Position numbers and translations under genes: made by a program. Source: an alpha proteobacterium L41A (lineage in GTDB: Bacteria; Pseudomonadota; Alphaproteobacteria; Caulobacterales; Caulobacteraceae). Taken from it: a stretch of 64,000 bases of DNA. The stretch lies in assembly GCA_000335735.1 (NCBI GenBank), contig AMYY01000013.1:18422-82421 (forward strand). Direction: 5' to 3'. The notes under the pieces were generated by a model. That model saw only the letters and a program-made list of their open reading frames with translations. It did no database searches and was not told where the DNA came from. This document shows, in pieces, positions 16,413 to 26,700 of the stretch (positions are counted from its first letter, which is position 1; each line of letters starts with the position of its first letter).

Positions 16413-17171
16413 TCAGCCGTGTGGGACGGCGTCGGTCAGGAAGGCGCCGAAGCGGCGCAGGGCTTCGGTCGTCAGTTCCGGGTCGTGGCGCATGGGGCCG
16501 TTGTTGGTCGGTTCATCGAAGGCGTGAGTGCCTCCAGCGATCCAGCTTTCGACCTCGGAGCCGCAGTTGCGGATCATGGCGTTAACCTGCTCGGCGTTGC
16601 GGACGGTGGTCAGGTGGTCGCGCTTGCAGGTGACGGCCAGGACGCGCGGGCAATGCCGCCAGGGCTTGAGCCGGTTGAAGGCGAACGGGCCGATGTAGGG
16701 ATAGGCCAGCCAGACCGCCTTGACGCCTGACAGGTCGGCCCCGGCGGGATCGGTCACGCCAAAGGCGCCGGGCGTCGGCGCGCCGCTCATCATCTCCATG
16801 ATCGACCAGCCGCCGTGGCTCCAGCCGGCCAGGACCAGCTTCGTCGCATCGACATCCGGCCGGGCCGAAACGCCCTGGATGGCCGCCAAGACGTCGCCCA
16901 CCCGTTCATAGCCCCGGAACGACAGGCCCGTGCAGACCGCCGCCAGGGTGAAGACCCGGCCCCATCCGCGCGGGCCGTAGGAATCGACGATGAAGGCGCG
17001 CCAGCCCGCCGCCTTGGCGACCTCGGCATAGCGGGGCAGGTGATCGCGCAGACCTCCGCAGCCATGGAACATCAGCACGGCAGGACGGGGCCGATCGTCG
17101 TCCGGGCCCACGACGGTGACATGGGGCTCAAGCCGGGCCCAACGGCGCTTCAGATCATCCATCTTCGACAT
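16413..17171 (-). CDS. Dienelactone hydrolase family protein (alpha/beta hydrolase)
   Basis: A 252-residue alpha/beta hydrolase. The oxyanion region is 'VLMFHGCGGLRDHLPRYAEVA', the nucleophile elbow is 'LAGWSHGGWSIMEMM' (Ser in GWSHGG, around residue 119) and the C-terminal acid/base region is 'GTHAFDEPTN'. True dienelactone hydrolases use Cys; the Ser here suggests an esterase or peptidase-like activity, with substrate unknown. It lies 58 bases from the divergent-facing regulator start on the same strand, so it is probably an independent unit, with alkB upstream (43-base gap). Confidence 0.8.
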   Translation of the reverse strand: MSKMDDLKRRWARLEPHVTVVGPDDDRPRPAVLMFHGCGGLRDHLPRYAEVAKAAGWRAFIVDSYGPRGWGRVFTLAAVCTGLSFRGYERVGDVLAAIQGVSARPDVDATKLVLAGWSHGGWSIMEMMSGAPTPGAFGVTDPAGADLSGVKAVWLAYPYIGPFAFNRLKPWRHCPRVLAVTCKRDHLTTVRNAEQVNAMIRNCGSEVESWIAGGTHAFDEPTNNGPMRHDPELTTEALRRFGAFLTDAVPHG

Positions 17172-17214
17172 ACGCCGCAGCTTACCGGCGAAAGCCAGTC
17201 CAAAAATCGGGCGC

Positions 17215-17814
17215 TCAACCGGCGCAGCGCAGCGTCAGGTTCAGCCGACCGCCGCCGGGGATCAGGCGCGACGATCCGGCCAGCACGCGGTCAACGCCGT
17301 GACGGGCCAGGCGCGCGGGTCCGGTCAGGGCGCAGACGTCGCCGCTGTCCAGCCTCAACGTCTTGGTGCGTCCGCCCTCCGCCGCGCCGATGCGGAACGT
17401 CGCCGTGTCTCCCAGCGAGACCGACAGGACGGGCGCGCCGAGGTCGGCCTCGTCCTTGTCCTGGTGCAGGCCCATCTTCGCCGCATCGCGATACAGATTG
17501 ACCAGGCAGGCGTCCGGCGGCGTTAGCCAGCCGACCGTGGCGTCCCACAGGTCGAGCAGCACAGTCGGGATCGCGGGCCAGGGTCGCCCGGTCTCGGGAT
17601 GGATCGACTGATAGCGATAGCCGCCCCGGTCGGAGACCCAGCCCAGCGGACCGAAGTTGCTCATCTGAACCGAGAAGGGCCGCCCGCCCGGCGTGGTCGG
17701 CCGATACAACGGCGCGTCATCCAGCCGGGCGAACACCTCGGCGACCAGATCAGCCTGCGCTGCGGCGTCGAGCGCCCCCGGCCAGAGCCGGAAGCCCTCG
17801 ACGGCGGTCTTCAC
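17215..17814 (-). CDS. alkB: Alpha-ketoglutarate-dependent DNA dioxygenase AlkB
   Basis: A 199-residue AlkB. The Fe(II) ligands are His and Asp in 'GLHQDKDEADLG' and a distal His in 'ARHGVDRV'. The 2-oxoglutarate-binding 'RLNLTLR' (RxNxTxR) sits at the C-terminus, and the nucleotide-recognition strand 'MSNFGPLGWVSDRGGYRY' is present. It repairs 1-methyladenine and 3-methylcytosine by oxidative demethylation. GTG at 17814 was chosen because it lies one base beyond the stop of the upstream secreted-protein gene. A longer frame to 17853 would overlap that gene. Confidence 0.93.
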   Translation of the reverse strand: MKTAVEGFRLWPGALDAAAQADLVAEVFARLDDAPLYRPTTPGGRPFSVQMSNFGPLGWVSDRGGYRYQSIHPETGRPWPAIPTVLLDLWDATVGWLTPPDACLVNLYRDAAKMGLHQDKDEADLGAPVLSVSLGDTATFRIGAAEGGRTKTLRLDSGDVCALTGPARLARHGVDRVLAGSSRLIPGGGRLNLTLRCAG

Positions 17815-17815
17815 C

Positions 17816-18184
17816 TCAGCGGGTGTAGGTGTATTCGCTGACCTCACAGACATTGATGCGCGACCGCGTCAGCTCCTGACCGTTGGTGAACTCGGCCTTG
17901 AAGTCATAGATGCAGGCGCCCGAGCCGTCATCGATATTGATGCGCACATCCTGCCCGCTCTCCAGAACGTCCGAGCCCAGGATGTCCTCTTCCCAGTCGT
18001 CGCTGCGCGAATCCGACGCGTAGAAGCGCAACATGGTCCAGCCGGTGCGGTTCTTGATGGTGACGTGCCGATCATAGCCGTCGCGCGACTGAATGGCCGG
18101 CGCCCCAGCAGGCGGCGCGGCGGCGGCCGCAGATCCGATCAGAACGGCGGCGGCGACGGCCGCCTTGAGCATGGTCTTGATCAT
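17816..18184 (-). CDS. Hypothetical secreted protein
   Basis: A 122-residue protein of unknown function. It has a clear signal peptide (MIKTMLKAAVAAAVLIGSAAAAA) followed by a mature domain with 'YDRHVTIKNRTGWTMLRFYASDSRSDDWEEDILG' and two cysteines (in 'SGACIYDFKAEF' and 'INVCEV') that could form a disulfide. This looks like a small periplasmic beta-sandwich protein. It is directly upstream of and probably cotranscribed with alkB, a combination without an obvious functional link. Confidence 0.75.
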   Translation of the reverse strand: MIKTMLKAAVAAAVLIGSAAAAAPPAGAPAIQSRDGYDRHVTIKNRTGWTMLRFYASDSRSDDWEEDILGSDVLESGQDVRINIDDGSGACIYDFKAEFTNGQELTRSRINVCEVSEYTYTR

Positions 18185-18307
18185 TGTTTCCTCTCCCTTC
18201 CTTCATCGCGGTCCCCAGAACGCGATGGGAAATCCTATGCCCGATGATCGCTGTCTTCGCATCTTCGAATTTCAGCGTTCGCCGAAAGCGTTGAATCGCA
18301 TAACGCC

Positions 18308-18335
18308 CTTGCGGGCGGGGGGGATTTTCCCATAT
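18308..18335 (+). promoter_or_regulatory. Heat-shock sigma-32 (RpoH)-like promoter of dnaK
   Basis: CTTGCGG (18308-18314) and tCCCATAT (18328-18335) are separated by 13 bases. They match the RpoH pattern CTTGAAA-N(11-16)-CCCCATnT. The start would be near 18341, giving a leader of about 130 bases before the dnaK ATG. The rest of the 18185-18474 gap shows no other gene. Confidence 0.65.
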
Positions 18336-18474
18336 CGGGGCCAGCTTCGGAGAAACCCCGCGAAACTTGGGGCTATCCAGCCTGATCCACGCCAACCCAA
18401 CCGGGGGCGGTCACGCGCGGCGCTTCGTCGAAGGCCGCCGCATCGCCCGCCGAACCAGAGAGACTGAAGAACAC

Positions 18475-20394
<1,920 letters not shown>

Positions 20395-20420
20395 TCCGTC
20401 ACAGGTCGCTGAAATGATAC

Positions 20421-20454
20421 GGCCCCGCTTGTCTTGCGATAGGCGGGGTCTTTT
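20421..20454 (+). terminator. Intrinsic terminator or attenuator between dnaK and dnaJ
   Basis: Arms GGCCCCGC (20421-20428) and GCGGGGTC (20443-20450) pair over 8 bp with one G-U, enclose a 14-base loop, and are followed by TTTT. It would lower dnaJ transcription relative to dnaK. Confidence 0.65.
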
Positions 20455-20569
20455 CATGAAACTTGCATCATTGGTCCCGGACCCCATGTCAGCCGGGACA
20501 TCGATTTCGACCAACGCTCGATAAGAGGCGAGGCGAAAGCGAACGGGGAAGTATGAGGACGAACGCCCG

Positions 20570-21772
20570 ATGGCGCGTGATTATTACGAAGTTCTGGGTG
20601 TCGAACGCACAATCGACGCCCCCGGCCTGAAAGCCGCCTACCGCAAGCTGGCCATGATCCACCATCCGGACCGCAACGGCGGCTCGGAAGAGTCGATGGC
20701 CAAGTTCAAGGAGCTGTCCGAGGCCTATACAGTGCTGTCGGACGACAACAAGCGCGCGGCCTATGATCGTTACGGCCATGCGGGCGTGAACGGGGGTGGC
20801 GGCGGCAATCCCTTCGGCCAGGGCGGCCAGGGTTTCTCGGACATCAACGACATCTTCTCCCAGGTCTTTGGTGATGCGTTCGGCGACGCGTTCGGTGGAC
20901 GTCAGGGCCGGGGCCAGCAGGGCGGACCGCGCCGGGGCTCGGACCTGCGCTACGATCTGGAGATCACCCTGGAGCAGGCCTACAAGGGCGAAGACGTCGA
21001 GATCGACATCCCCTCGACCATGACCTGCGACACCTGCGAGGGGTCAGGCGCCAAGCCGGGCACCAAGCCCGTCACCTGCACCACCTGCCAGGGCGCCGGT
21101 CGCGTGCGCCAGGCCAACGGCTTCTTCCAGGTCGAGCGCACCTGCCCCCGTTGCCACGGCCAGGGTCAGATGATCGCCGATCCCTGCACCACCTGCCACG
21201 GTCACGGCCAGGTGCGCAAAACCCGCACCCTGAACCTGAAAATCCCCGCCGGCGTAGACGACGGTTCGCGCATCCGTCTGTCGGGCGAGGGCGATGCGGG
21301 CCAGCGCGGCGGACCGCGCGGCGATCTGTACGTCTTCATCTCGGTCACGCCGCACGACCTGTTCGAGCGCGACAACCTGGACCTTCTGGTCACCGTGCCC
21401 GTGCCGATGACGGTGGCGGCTCTGGGCGGCGAGATCGACGCGCCCTGCCTGGTCTCCACGGCCTGCGACGGCAAATGCAAGGCCTCGGTCGCCGTGCCGG
21501 CCGGCGCCCAGACCGGCAAGACCGTACGCATCAAGGGCAAGGGCATGCCCCATCTGAACGGCCGCAACCGAGGCGATCTGGTGGTCGAGCTGTTCGTCGA
21601 GACGCCCACCGATTTGACCGCGCGCCAGCGTGAGTTGCTGGAAGAGCTTGCCCTGTCGTTCGGGGAGGGGCAGAACCCCAGGAATTCCAGCTTTGCCGGA
21701 AAGGCGAAGCGTTTCTGGGCCGACATCCTGGGCAATCAGGACGCGGACGGGTCGAAAGAGAACGCGGTTTGA
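20570..21772 (+). CDS. dnaJ: Co-chaperone DnaJ (Hsp40)
   Basis: A 400-residue type I DnaJ. The J domain has HPD in 'MIHHPDRNGG' (residues 24-33), followed by a Gly/Phe-rich linker. Four zinc-binding repeats are present (CDTCEGSG, CTTCQGAG, CPRCHGQG, CTTCHGHG), then C-terminal substrate-binding domains. A further cysteine pair appears later in 'STACDGKCKAS', outside the zinc repeats. It stimulates the DnaK ATPase and delivers clients. The 175-base gap from dnaK contains a terminator-like hairpin and possibly an own promoter. Its stop overlaps the TTG start of dapB. Confidence 0.97.
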   Translation: MARDYYEVLGVERTIDAPGLKAAYRKLAMIHHPDRNGGSEESMAKFKELSEAYTVLSDDNKRAAYDRYGHAGVNGGGGGNPFGQGGQGFSDINDIFSQVFGDAFGDAFGGRQGRGQQGGPRRGSDLRYDLEITLEQAYKGEDVEIDIPSTMTCDTCEGSGAKPGTKPVTCTTCQGAGRVRQANGFFQVERTCPRCHGQGQMIADPCTTCHGHGQVRKTRTLNLKIPAGVDDGSRIRLSGEGDAGQRGGPRGDLYVFISVTPHDLFERDNLDLLVTVPVPMTVAALGGEIDAPCLVSTACDGKCKASVAVPAGAQTGKTVRIKGKGMPHLNGRNRGDLVVELFVETPTDLTARQRELLEELALSFGEGQNPRNSSFAGKAKRFWADILGNQDADGSKENAV

Positions 21773-22518
21773 GCGCAATCTTCCACGCCGGCATTTCCGG
21801 CTATCGCGGCCGGATGGGGCGTGCGGTCTCTCAGGTTCTGGACGCCCGCGAAGACGTGGTGGTCGCCGCCCGCTTCGATTGGGGCGAGACCGCCGACCTG
21901 TCGCTGTGCGACGTGATCATCGACTTCTCGACGCCGGCGGCTTCAGTCGTCCTGGCCCAAAAGGCGGCTGAGCGCGGCGGCCCGGCGCTGGTGATCGGCT
22001 CGACCGGCTTCACGGACGAGCAGGAGGCCGACCTGATGAAGGCCGCGGAGAAGGTCGCCATCGTCAAGAGCGGCAACTTCTCGTTGGGCGTGAACATCCT
22101 GATCGGCCTTGTCCAGCATGCGGCCCAACGTCTGGACGCCCAGGATTGGGACATCGAGATCACCGAGGCCCACCACCGCCGGAAAGTGGATTCACCGTCG
22201 GGCACGGCCCTGATGCTGGGCGAAGCCGCCGCCGAGGGCCGGTTCGCGGATTTGGATGACCTGCGCTCCAAACCCTACGACGGGGTCCAGGGCGAGCGCG
22301 AGAGCGGCAAGATCGGCTTCTCCTCCATCCGCGCCGGCGGCATCATCGGCGAACATACGGTGCTGTTCGCATCGGAAGACGAGGTGCTGACCCTGAGCCA
22401 TTCGGCGATCGATCGGTCGTTGTTTGCAAAGGGCGCTGTCGCCGCCGCCGCCTGGGTGCGGACGCGAGGCCCCGGTCTCTATGACATGCAGGATGTGCTG
22501 GGCTTCCGGCAGGCCTAG
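21769..22518 (+). CDS. dapB: 4-hydroxy-tetrahydrodipicolinate reductase DapB
   Basis: A 249-residue DapB. The nucleotide-binding N-terminus is 'HAGISGYRGRMGRAVSQ', the catalytic block is 'ITEAHHRRKVDSPSGTALMLG' (family signature E-x-H-H-x-x-K-x-D-x-P-S-G-T-A), and 'FSSIRAGGIIGEHTVLFAS' follows. It makes tetrahydrodipicolinate for lysine and meso-diaminopimelate, hence cell wall. The only workable start is TTG at 21769, which overlaps the dnaJ stop as TTGA; downstream Mets would remove the nucleotide-binding loop. Translational coupling to dnaJ is likely. Confidence 0.95.
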   Translation: MSAIFHAGISGYRGRMGRAVSQVLDAREDVVVAARFDWGETADLSLCDVIIDFSTPAASVVLAQKAAERGGPALVIGSTGFTDEQEADLMKAAEKVAIVKSGNFSLGVNILIGLVQHAAQRLDAQDWDIEITEAHHRRKVDSPSGTALMLGEAAAEGRFADLDDLRSKPYDGVQGERESGKIGFSSIRAGGIIGEHTVLFASEDEVLTLSHSAIDRSLFAKGAVAAAAWVRTRGPGLYDMQDVLGFRQA

Positions 22519-22584
22519 GCTTGGGGCGCCGCGCGCCACGCTATGTTCGCGACGCGGTCGCTCACGACTTGAGCTAAAAAGAGA

Positions 22585-23307
22585 CTAAGCCGCGTCTTCC
22601 TGCGCCGGCAGGCCGTAGGCTTCCCACAGAGAGCGGTCCTTCAGCGCCTTGGCGAGGAAGGCGACGTGGGCGGCCTGTTCCTCGGGCGTGGAGCGCGGCG
22701 CTAGGGGGCGGGGACGCTGGCCATAGGCGGCGGTTTCAATGACGCCGCCGGGGCCACGACCGACCGGGGTCGACGACAAATCCAGCACCCGCTCCTTGCC
22801 GCCGCGAAGCTCCAGATAGACCTCGGCCAGCAGACGGGCGTCGATCAAGGCGCCGTGCAGCGTCCGCTCGACCAGCGACACCTTGTAGCGTTTGCACAGG
22901 GCGTCCAGCGAGTTGGGCATGCCTGGAAACCGCGTCTGGGCCAGTTTCAGCGTATCGATCCAGCGCGCCTCGCCGGTGATCGGCCGGCCGCACCGCGCAT
23001 ATTCGAAGTCGATGAAGTTGCGGTCGAAGGCGGCGTTGTGGGCGATCATCTGCGCGTCGCCGATAAATTCGATCAGGTCGTCGGCGATCTCGGCGAACTT
23101 GGGCGCATCCTTGACCTTTTCGTCGGTGATGCCGTGAACCCGGATGGCGTCGGGCGGGATCAGCCGCTCGGGATTGACGAACCGATGGAAGGTCCGCCCC
23201 GTCGGCAGCAGGTCCTGGATCTCGATACAGCCGACCTCGATCAGCCGGTCGCCCGTCTTGGGGTCGAAGCCGGTGGTTTCCGTATCCAGAACGATCTCGC
23301 GCGCCAT
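22585..23307 (-). CDS. dnaQ: DNA polymerase III epsilon subunit (3'-5' proofreading exonuclease)
   Basis: A 240-residue DnaQ. Exo I is 'EIVLDTETTGFDPKTG', exo II includes 'AHNAAFDRNFIDFEY', and exo III includes the 'LHGALIDARLLAEVYLEL' His/Asp pair. The C-terminus binds the alpha subunit. It proofreads the replicative polymerase. It is the last gene of the minus-strand run leading away from the origin and lies 24 bases after coaE. dnaQ-coaE-aroE-maf near the origin is a conserved alphaproteobacterial order. Confidence 0.95.
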   Translation of the reverse strand: MAREIVLDTETTGFDPKTGDRLIEVGCIEIQDLLPTGRTFHRFVNPERLIPPDAIRVHGITDEKVKDAPKFAEIADDLIEFIGDAQMIAHNAAFDRNFIDFEYARCGRPITGEARWIDTLKLAQTRFPGMPNSLDALCKRYKVSLVERTLHGALIDARLLAEVYLELRGGKERVLDLSSTPVGRGPGGVIETAAYGQRPRPLAPRSTPEEQAAHVAFLAKALKDRSLWEAYGLPAQEDAA

Positions 23308-23331
23308 TCGCCCTTAATGGCGGCATTCGCC

Positions 23332-23964
23332 TCAGCGCGAAAGGCTCGCCGCGCCGTGCCGGGGAGATATCCACGACGGGTCCAGAACGGCGGCGACGAT
23401 CGCCTCGACCTCGGCCCGCGCGGCCTCCAAACCCCGGCTGGTGTCGATGACGAAATCGGCGCGGGCGCGCTTTTCGGCGTCCGGCATCTGGCGCGCCAGG
23501 ATGGCGTCGAACCGTTCGCGGGTCATGCCGGGGCGGGCCAGGACACGCTTCGCCTGGATCGCCGGATCGGCGGTGACCACCACCACGGCGTCGACAGCCC
23601 GTTCTCCACCCGTCTCGAACAGGAGAGGGATGTCCAGAACCGCCAGTTTCACACCCGCAGTACGCGCCGCGTCCAGTTCCGCCGCGCGTCCCTGAGCGAC
23701 CAAGGGGTGGACGATGGATTCGAGACGCCGAAACGCGGTCTCGTCTTTCCCAAGGGCCTCGGCCAGACGCGTGCGATCGACCGCGCCGTCCACCACGACG
23801 CCGGGAAAGGCTTCGCCCACAGGACCGACCGCCTCACCGCCAGGCGCATAGAGGCGGTGAACCGCATCGTCGGCGTTCCAGACGACAGCCCCCAGATCGG
23901 CGAACATGGCCGTCGTCGTCGACTTGCCCATGCCGATGGAGCCGGTGAGGCCGAGCAGGATCAT
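23332..23964 (-). CDS. coaE: Dephospho-CoA kinase
   Basis: A 210-residue P-loop kinase with Walker A '[17 protein letters not shown]', the substrate strand '[15 protein letters not shown]', and '[21 protein letters not shown]'. It phosphorylates the 3'-hydroxyl of dephospho-CoA, the last step of CoA synthesis. The ATG overlaps the aroE stop by four bases (ATGA). The last ten residues are variable. Confidence 0.95.
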   Translation of the reverse strand: MILLGLTGSIGMGKSTTTAMFADLGAVVWNADDAVHRLYAPGGEAVGPVGEAFPGVVVDGAVDRTRLAEALGKDETAFRRLESIVHPLVAQGRAAELDAARTAGVKLAVLDIPLLFETGGERAVDAVVVVTADPAIQAKRVLARPGMTRERFDAILARQMPDAEKRARADFVIDTSRGLEAARAEVEAIVAAVLDPSWISPRHGAASLSR

Positions 23965-24791
23965 GCCGTCTCACCCAGATGCGTCATCAACAGGGCGCGA
24001 AGATCGAGAGGCGGCGGCGGGCGGCGGAACAGGGCTTCGAACGACGGCGCCGCCTGGCCGATCAGCATCGCCAATCCATCCACCGTCGCCAGGCCGCGTT
24101 CGCGCGCCGCCGTCAGGAAGGGCGTGGCCAGCGGCTTATAGGTCATATCCATCACCACCGTGCCGGGCGCAATCCGGTCGAAGTCGATGTTGGGCGCCAC
24201 GCTGAGCGCATTGATGACCAAGACTGCACCGTCGAAGGCGTCGTCGGCCGCCATGACCCGAACCGAGGGTCCAAGATCGGCGGCCAAAGCCTCTGCGCGT
24301 TCGGGCGAACGGTTGACGATGCGCACCTCGGCGCCGGCCTCGACCAAGGCCCCGGACCCTGCGCGCGCCGCGCCGCCAGCGCCCAGCATCACCACCGGCC
24401 GCCCGGCCACGTCCAGGTCCGGCGCCTGTTCCTTCAAGCCACGCATCAGGCCGATCCCGTCGGAACTGTCGGCCAGCACCCGCCCGTTTTCGAACTGCAG
24501 GATATTGGCCGAGGACGTCAGCCGCGCCGCCGCCGTCGCCTGATCCGCCAGGGCGAAGGCCTGTTCCTTGAACGGCGCGGTGACGTTCAGCCCCATGATC
24601 AAACCGGCGCGTCCCGCTGCGATCAGGGCCTCGAACCCGGCCGCATCGGCAGGGGCGAAGGGGACATAGCAGCCGTCGATCCCGCCGGCCGCCAGCCAGG
24701 CGTTGTGGATGACCGGGCTGAGCGAATGGGCGACCGGATTTCCGGCGATCCCGGCGACCATGGCGGCCCCGGATATGCTCTGCGTGCTCAT
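23961..24791 (-). CDS. aroE: Shikimate dehydrogenase
   Basis: A 276-residue AroE. The shikimate-binding '[16 protein letters not shown]' is followed by the catalytic Lys in '[13 protein letters not shown]', the Asp in '[13 protein letters not shown]', and the NADP-binding '[17 protein letters not shown]' with '[12 protein letters not shown]'. It reduces 3-dehydroshikimate in aromatic amino-acid synthesis. Both ends overlap neighbours by four bases (maf upstream, coaE downstream). An internal ATG ten codons in ('[13 protein letters not shown]') is a possible alternative start. Confidence 0.95.
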   Translation of the reverse strand: MSTQSISGAAMVAGIAGNPVAHSLSPVIHNAWLAAGGIDGCYVPFAPADAAGFEALIAAGRAGLIMGLNVTAPFKEQAFALADQATAAARLTSSANILQFENGRVLADSSDGIGLMRGLKEQAPDLDVAGRPVVMLGAGGAARAGSGALVEAGAEVRIVNRSPERAEALAADLGPSVRVMAADDAFDGAVLVINALSVAPNIDFDRIAPGTVVMDMTYKPLATPFLTAARERGLATVDGLAMLIGQAAPSFEALFRRPPPPLDLRALLMTHLGETA

Positions 24792-25384
24792 GCCGCGATC
24801 ACCCCCGCCCGACGCAGCTCTTTCAGCACCGGCCAGAGCGGCAGGCCCAGCACCGTGAAATAGTCGCCGTCCACCGCTTCGAACAGCTGCGAGCCCAGCC
24901 CTTCGAGCCGGTAGGAGCCGACGCAGGACAGCAGGGCCTCGCCCTCGGCTGCCAGATAGGCGTCGAGGAAGGCGTCCGAGAAATCGCGCATCCGCATCTG
25001 AACCGTATCGACGCCGGACCAGACGATCTGGCCCTTGGTCGCCAATGCTGCGCCGGAATGCAGCTGGTGCGACTTGCCACGCATGGATTTCAGCCGCTCG
25101 CGCGCCGCGTCCAGAGACTTGGCCTTGGAGACCAGGCCGCCGTCAAAGGCCAGGGTCTGATCCGAGCCCAACACCCAGGCAGTCTCGTCATCGCGCGAAG
25201 CGGCCAGGGCCTTGGCTTCCGCGAGACGAACGGCGAGGGCGGCGGCGTCCAGGTCGGTCGAGACGGCCTTGATGGCGTCCTCATCCACATCGGCGACGCG
25301 CACCTCGAAAGCGACGCCCGCGTTTTCCAGCATGGCGCGGCGGGCCGCGCTCTTGGACGCCAAGATAAGAGATTCAGATTTCAC
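24788..25384 (-). CDS. maf: Maf family nucleoside-triphosphate pyrophosphatase
   Basis: A 198-residue Maf protein. The N-terminal phosphate loop is 'LILASKSAARRAMLENAGVAF', a variant of the usual LASxSPRR with Ala in place of Pro. 'WVLGSDQTLAFDGGLVSKAKS' and the C-terminal 'GSYRLEGLGSQLFEAVDGDYFTVLGLPL' are the other family marks. Maf proteins hydrolyse non-canonical or modified NTPs. The start is GTG at 25384, overlapping the upstream stop as GTGA. Confidence 0.92.
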   Translation of the reverse strand: MKSESLILASKSAARRAMLENAGVAFEVRVADVDEDAIKAVSTDLDAAALAVRLAEAKALAASRDDETAWVLGSDQTLAFDGGLVSKAKSLDAARERLKSMRGKSHQLHSGAALATKGQIVWSGVDTVQMRMRDFSDAFLDAYLAAEGEALLSCVGSYRLEGLGSQLFEAVDGDYFTVLGLPLWPVLKELRRAGVIAA

Positions 25385-26250
25385 CAGGTCGTCCCGATCT
25401 TGTGGTTGCGATGCTCGCTCAACAGATTGGTGATCGCCGCCGCCGTCTCTTCCACCGAACGGCGGGTCACGTCGATGGTGGGCCAGCCGCGCCGCTCGAA
25501 AGCGCGGCGCGCCTTGATCGTCTCGTCGCGCACGGCGTCCTGATCGGTGTAGTTCGACGACTGGCTGGCGTTCAGATTGTCGATGCGGTTGCGCCGGATC
25601 TGAACCAGCCGATCGGGCGACACGGTCAGGCCGATCACCAAGGGGTTCTTCAGCTGGGTCAGCCGCTCGCCGTCCTCCTGCCCCGGCACCAGGGGCACGT
25701 TGGCCGCCCGGATGCCCCGGTGGGCCAGATAGATGCAGGTGGGGGTCTTGGACGTCCGGCTGACCCCGCAAAGCACGACGTCGGCGCCCTCCAACTGATC
25801 CAGCGAGCCTTGGCCGTCATCGTAGGCCATGGCGAAGTCCAGCGCCGCGATCCGGTTGAAATAGTCGTGGTCCAGGGCGTGCTGGGCGCCGACGCGGGTG
25901 GACAGGGCCGCGCCGAGATAGCGCGACATGGCCCCGACCAGCGGATCCAGCGCGCCGATCTGGGGCATGTCGAGGCGACGGCAGCCCTCTTCCAGCTGCT
26001 CGCGCAGATCGCGGTCGACCAGGGTGTGGAGAACGACGCCCGGCGCGGATTCTACTTCCTGCAGCACCCGCTCCATCTGCTTTTCGGACCGAACAAGCGA
26101 ATAGATGTGCTCGATCGGAATGACCCCATCGAAGCGTGCGGTCACCGCCTTGGCCATGGCGTTCAAGGTTTCGCCGGTGGAGTCCGACACCAGGTGGACG
26201 TGGAAATAGGTGGCCAGACGGGCCGGTCCCGAGGGTCTCGCAGGGCTCAT
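25381..26250 (-). CDS. Pyruvate, phosphate dikinase / PEP synthase regulatory protein (kinase-pyrophosphorylase, DUF299)
   Basis: A 289-residue DUF299 protein. It begins 'YFHVHLVSDSTGETLNAMAKAV' and carries the P-loop-like 'VVLCGVSRTSKTPTCIYLAHRG' characteristic of the bifunctional ADP-dependent kinase / Pi-dependent pyrophosphorylase family. The family switches PPDK or PEP synthase off and on by threonine phosphorylation. Neither target gene is in the window, so the partner cannot be fixed. ATG 26250 was chosen because GGGAG lies upstream and the residues before it are not conserved. This is the first leftward gene at the origin, as in C. crescentus. Confidence 0.9.
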   Translation of the reverse strand: MSPARPSGPARLATYFHVHLVSDSTGETLNAMAKAVTARFDGVIPIEHIYSLVRSEKQMERVLQEVESAPGVVLHTLVDRDLREQLEEGCRRLDMPQIGALDPLVGAMSRYLGAALSTRVGAQHALDHDYFNRIAALDFAMAYDDGQGSLDQLEGADVVLCGVSRTSKTPTCIYLAHRGIRAANVPLVPGQEDGERLTQLKNPLVIGLTVSPDRLVQIRRNRIDNLNASQSSNYTDQDAVRDETIKARRAFERRGWPTIDVTRRSVEETAAAITNLLSEHRNHKIGTTW

Positions 26251-26700
26251 GAGACTGTCTGTCTCCCTGTTGAAAGTTGGGGGACGGCGTTGGACCGTCG
26301 GGGCGCCGTTTTTCTTAGCCGCTGATCGATCCGCCCGCGAGCGGGGATGAGGGTGGATCGCGTTGGTCGTCCGTCGCCGGATCATCCCAAGGCGGAAAAC
26401 CAAATTTCCAACCGCTGTGGAAAATCCTAATGAAAGGTTAACGACGCTTAACCGTGTTCACAGGCGCACGTCCCCGCAAACCCTTGCTTGTTAAGGTTTC
26501 GTTAGGGATTGTCCACCGGCGGGATCAGTCGTTTCGCCATCCCCGTTAAGGATACGGCAGGCGTGGATATCCGCTTTTGTTCCGCCGCCACCGATCGAGT
26601 CATCCCCGCCATTCCACCGCCCTACCTGCCACTTCGAATCTTTTAATTCTTAATCTGATTAGGGATTGAGAGCGGGGGGCTGTGACCTTAATCCTCCGGC
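26251..26700. other. Putative chromosomal replication origin (Cori-like)
   Basis: A 450-base gene-free region lies between divergent replication-oriented gene runs. It contains DnaA-box-like 9-mers TGTGGAAAA (26416-26424, 8 of 9), TTGTCCACC (26509-26517, 7 of 9) and CGTGGATAT (26562-26570, 7 of 9). CtrA-like motifs are TTAA-N7-TTAG (26491-26505) and the dyad GGTTAA-N6-TTAACC (26436-26453). Two GANTC sites for CcrM-type methylation lie at 26597-26601 and 26636-26640. The stretch 26637-26660 is 20 of 24 A/T and could be the unwinding element. Its position next to hemE and a DUF299 gene, a few kb from parAB, matches the C. crescentus origin. No replication assay is implied. Confidence 0.85.
26666..26693 (+). 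promoter_or_regulatory. Possible hemE promoter within the origin region
   Basis: TTGAGA (26666-26671) and TTAATC (26688-26693) are 16 bases apart, and the latter ends seven bases before the hemE ATG. No Shine-Dalgarno sequence precedes hemE. In C. crescentus, hemE transcription runs through Cori. Confidence 0.35.
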
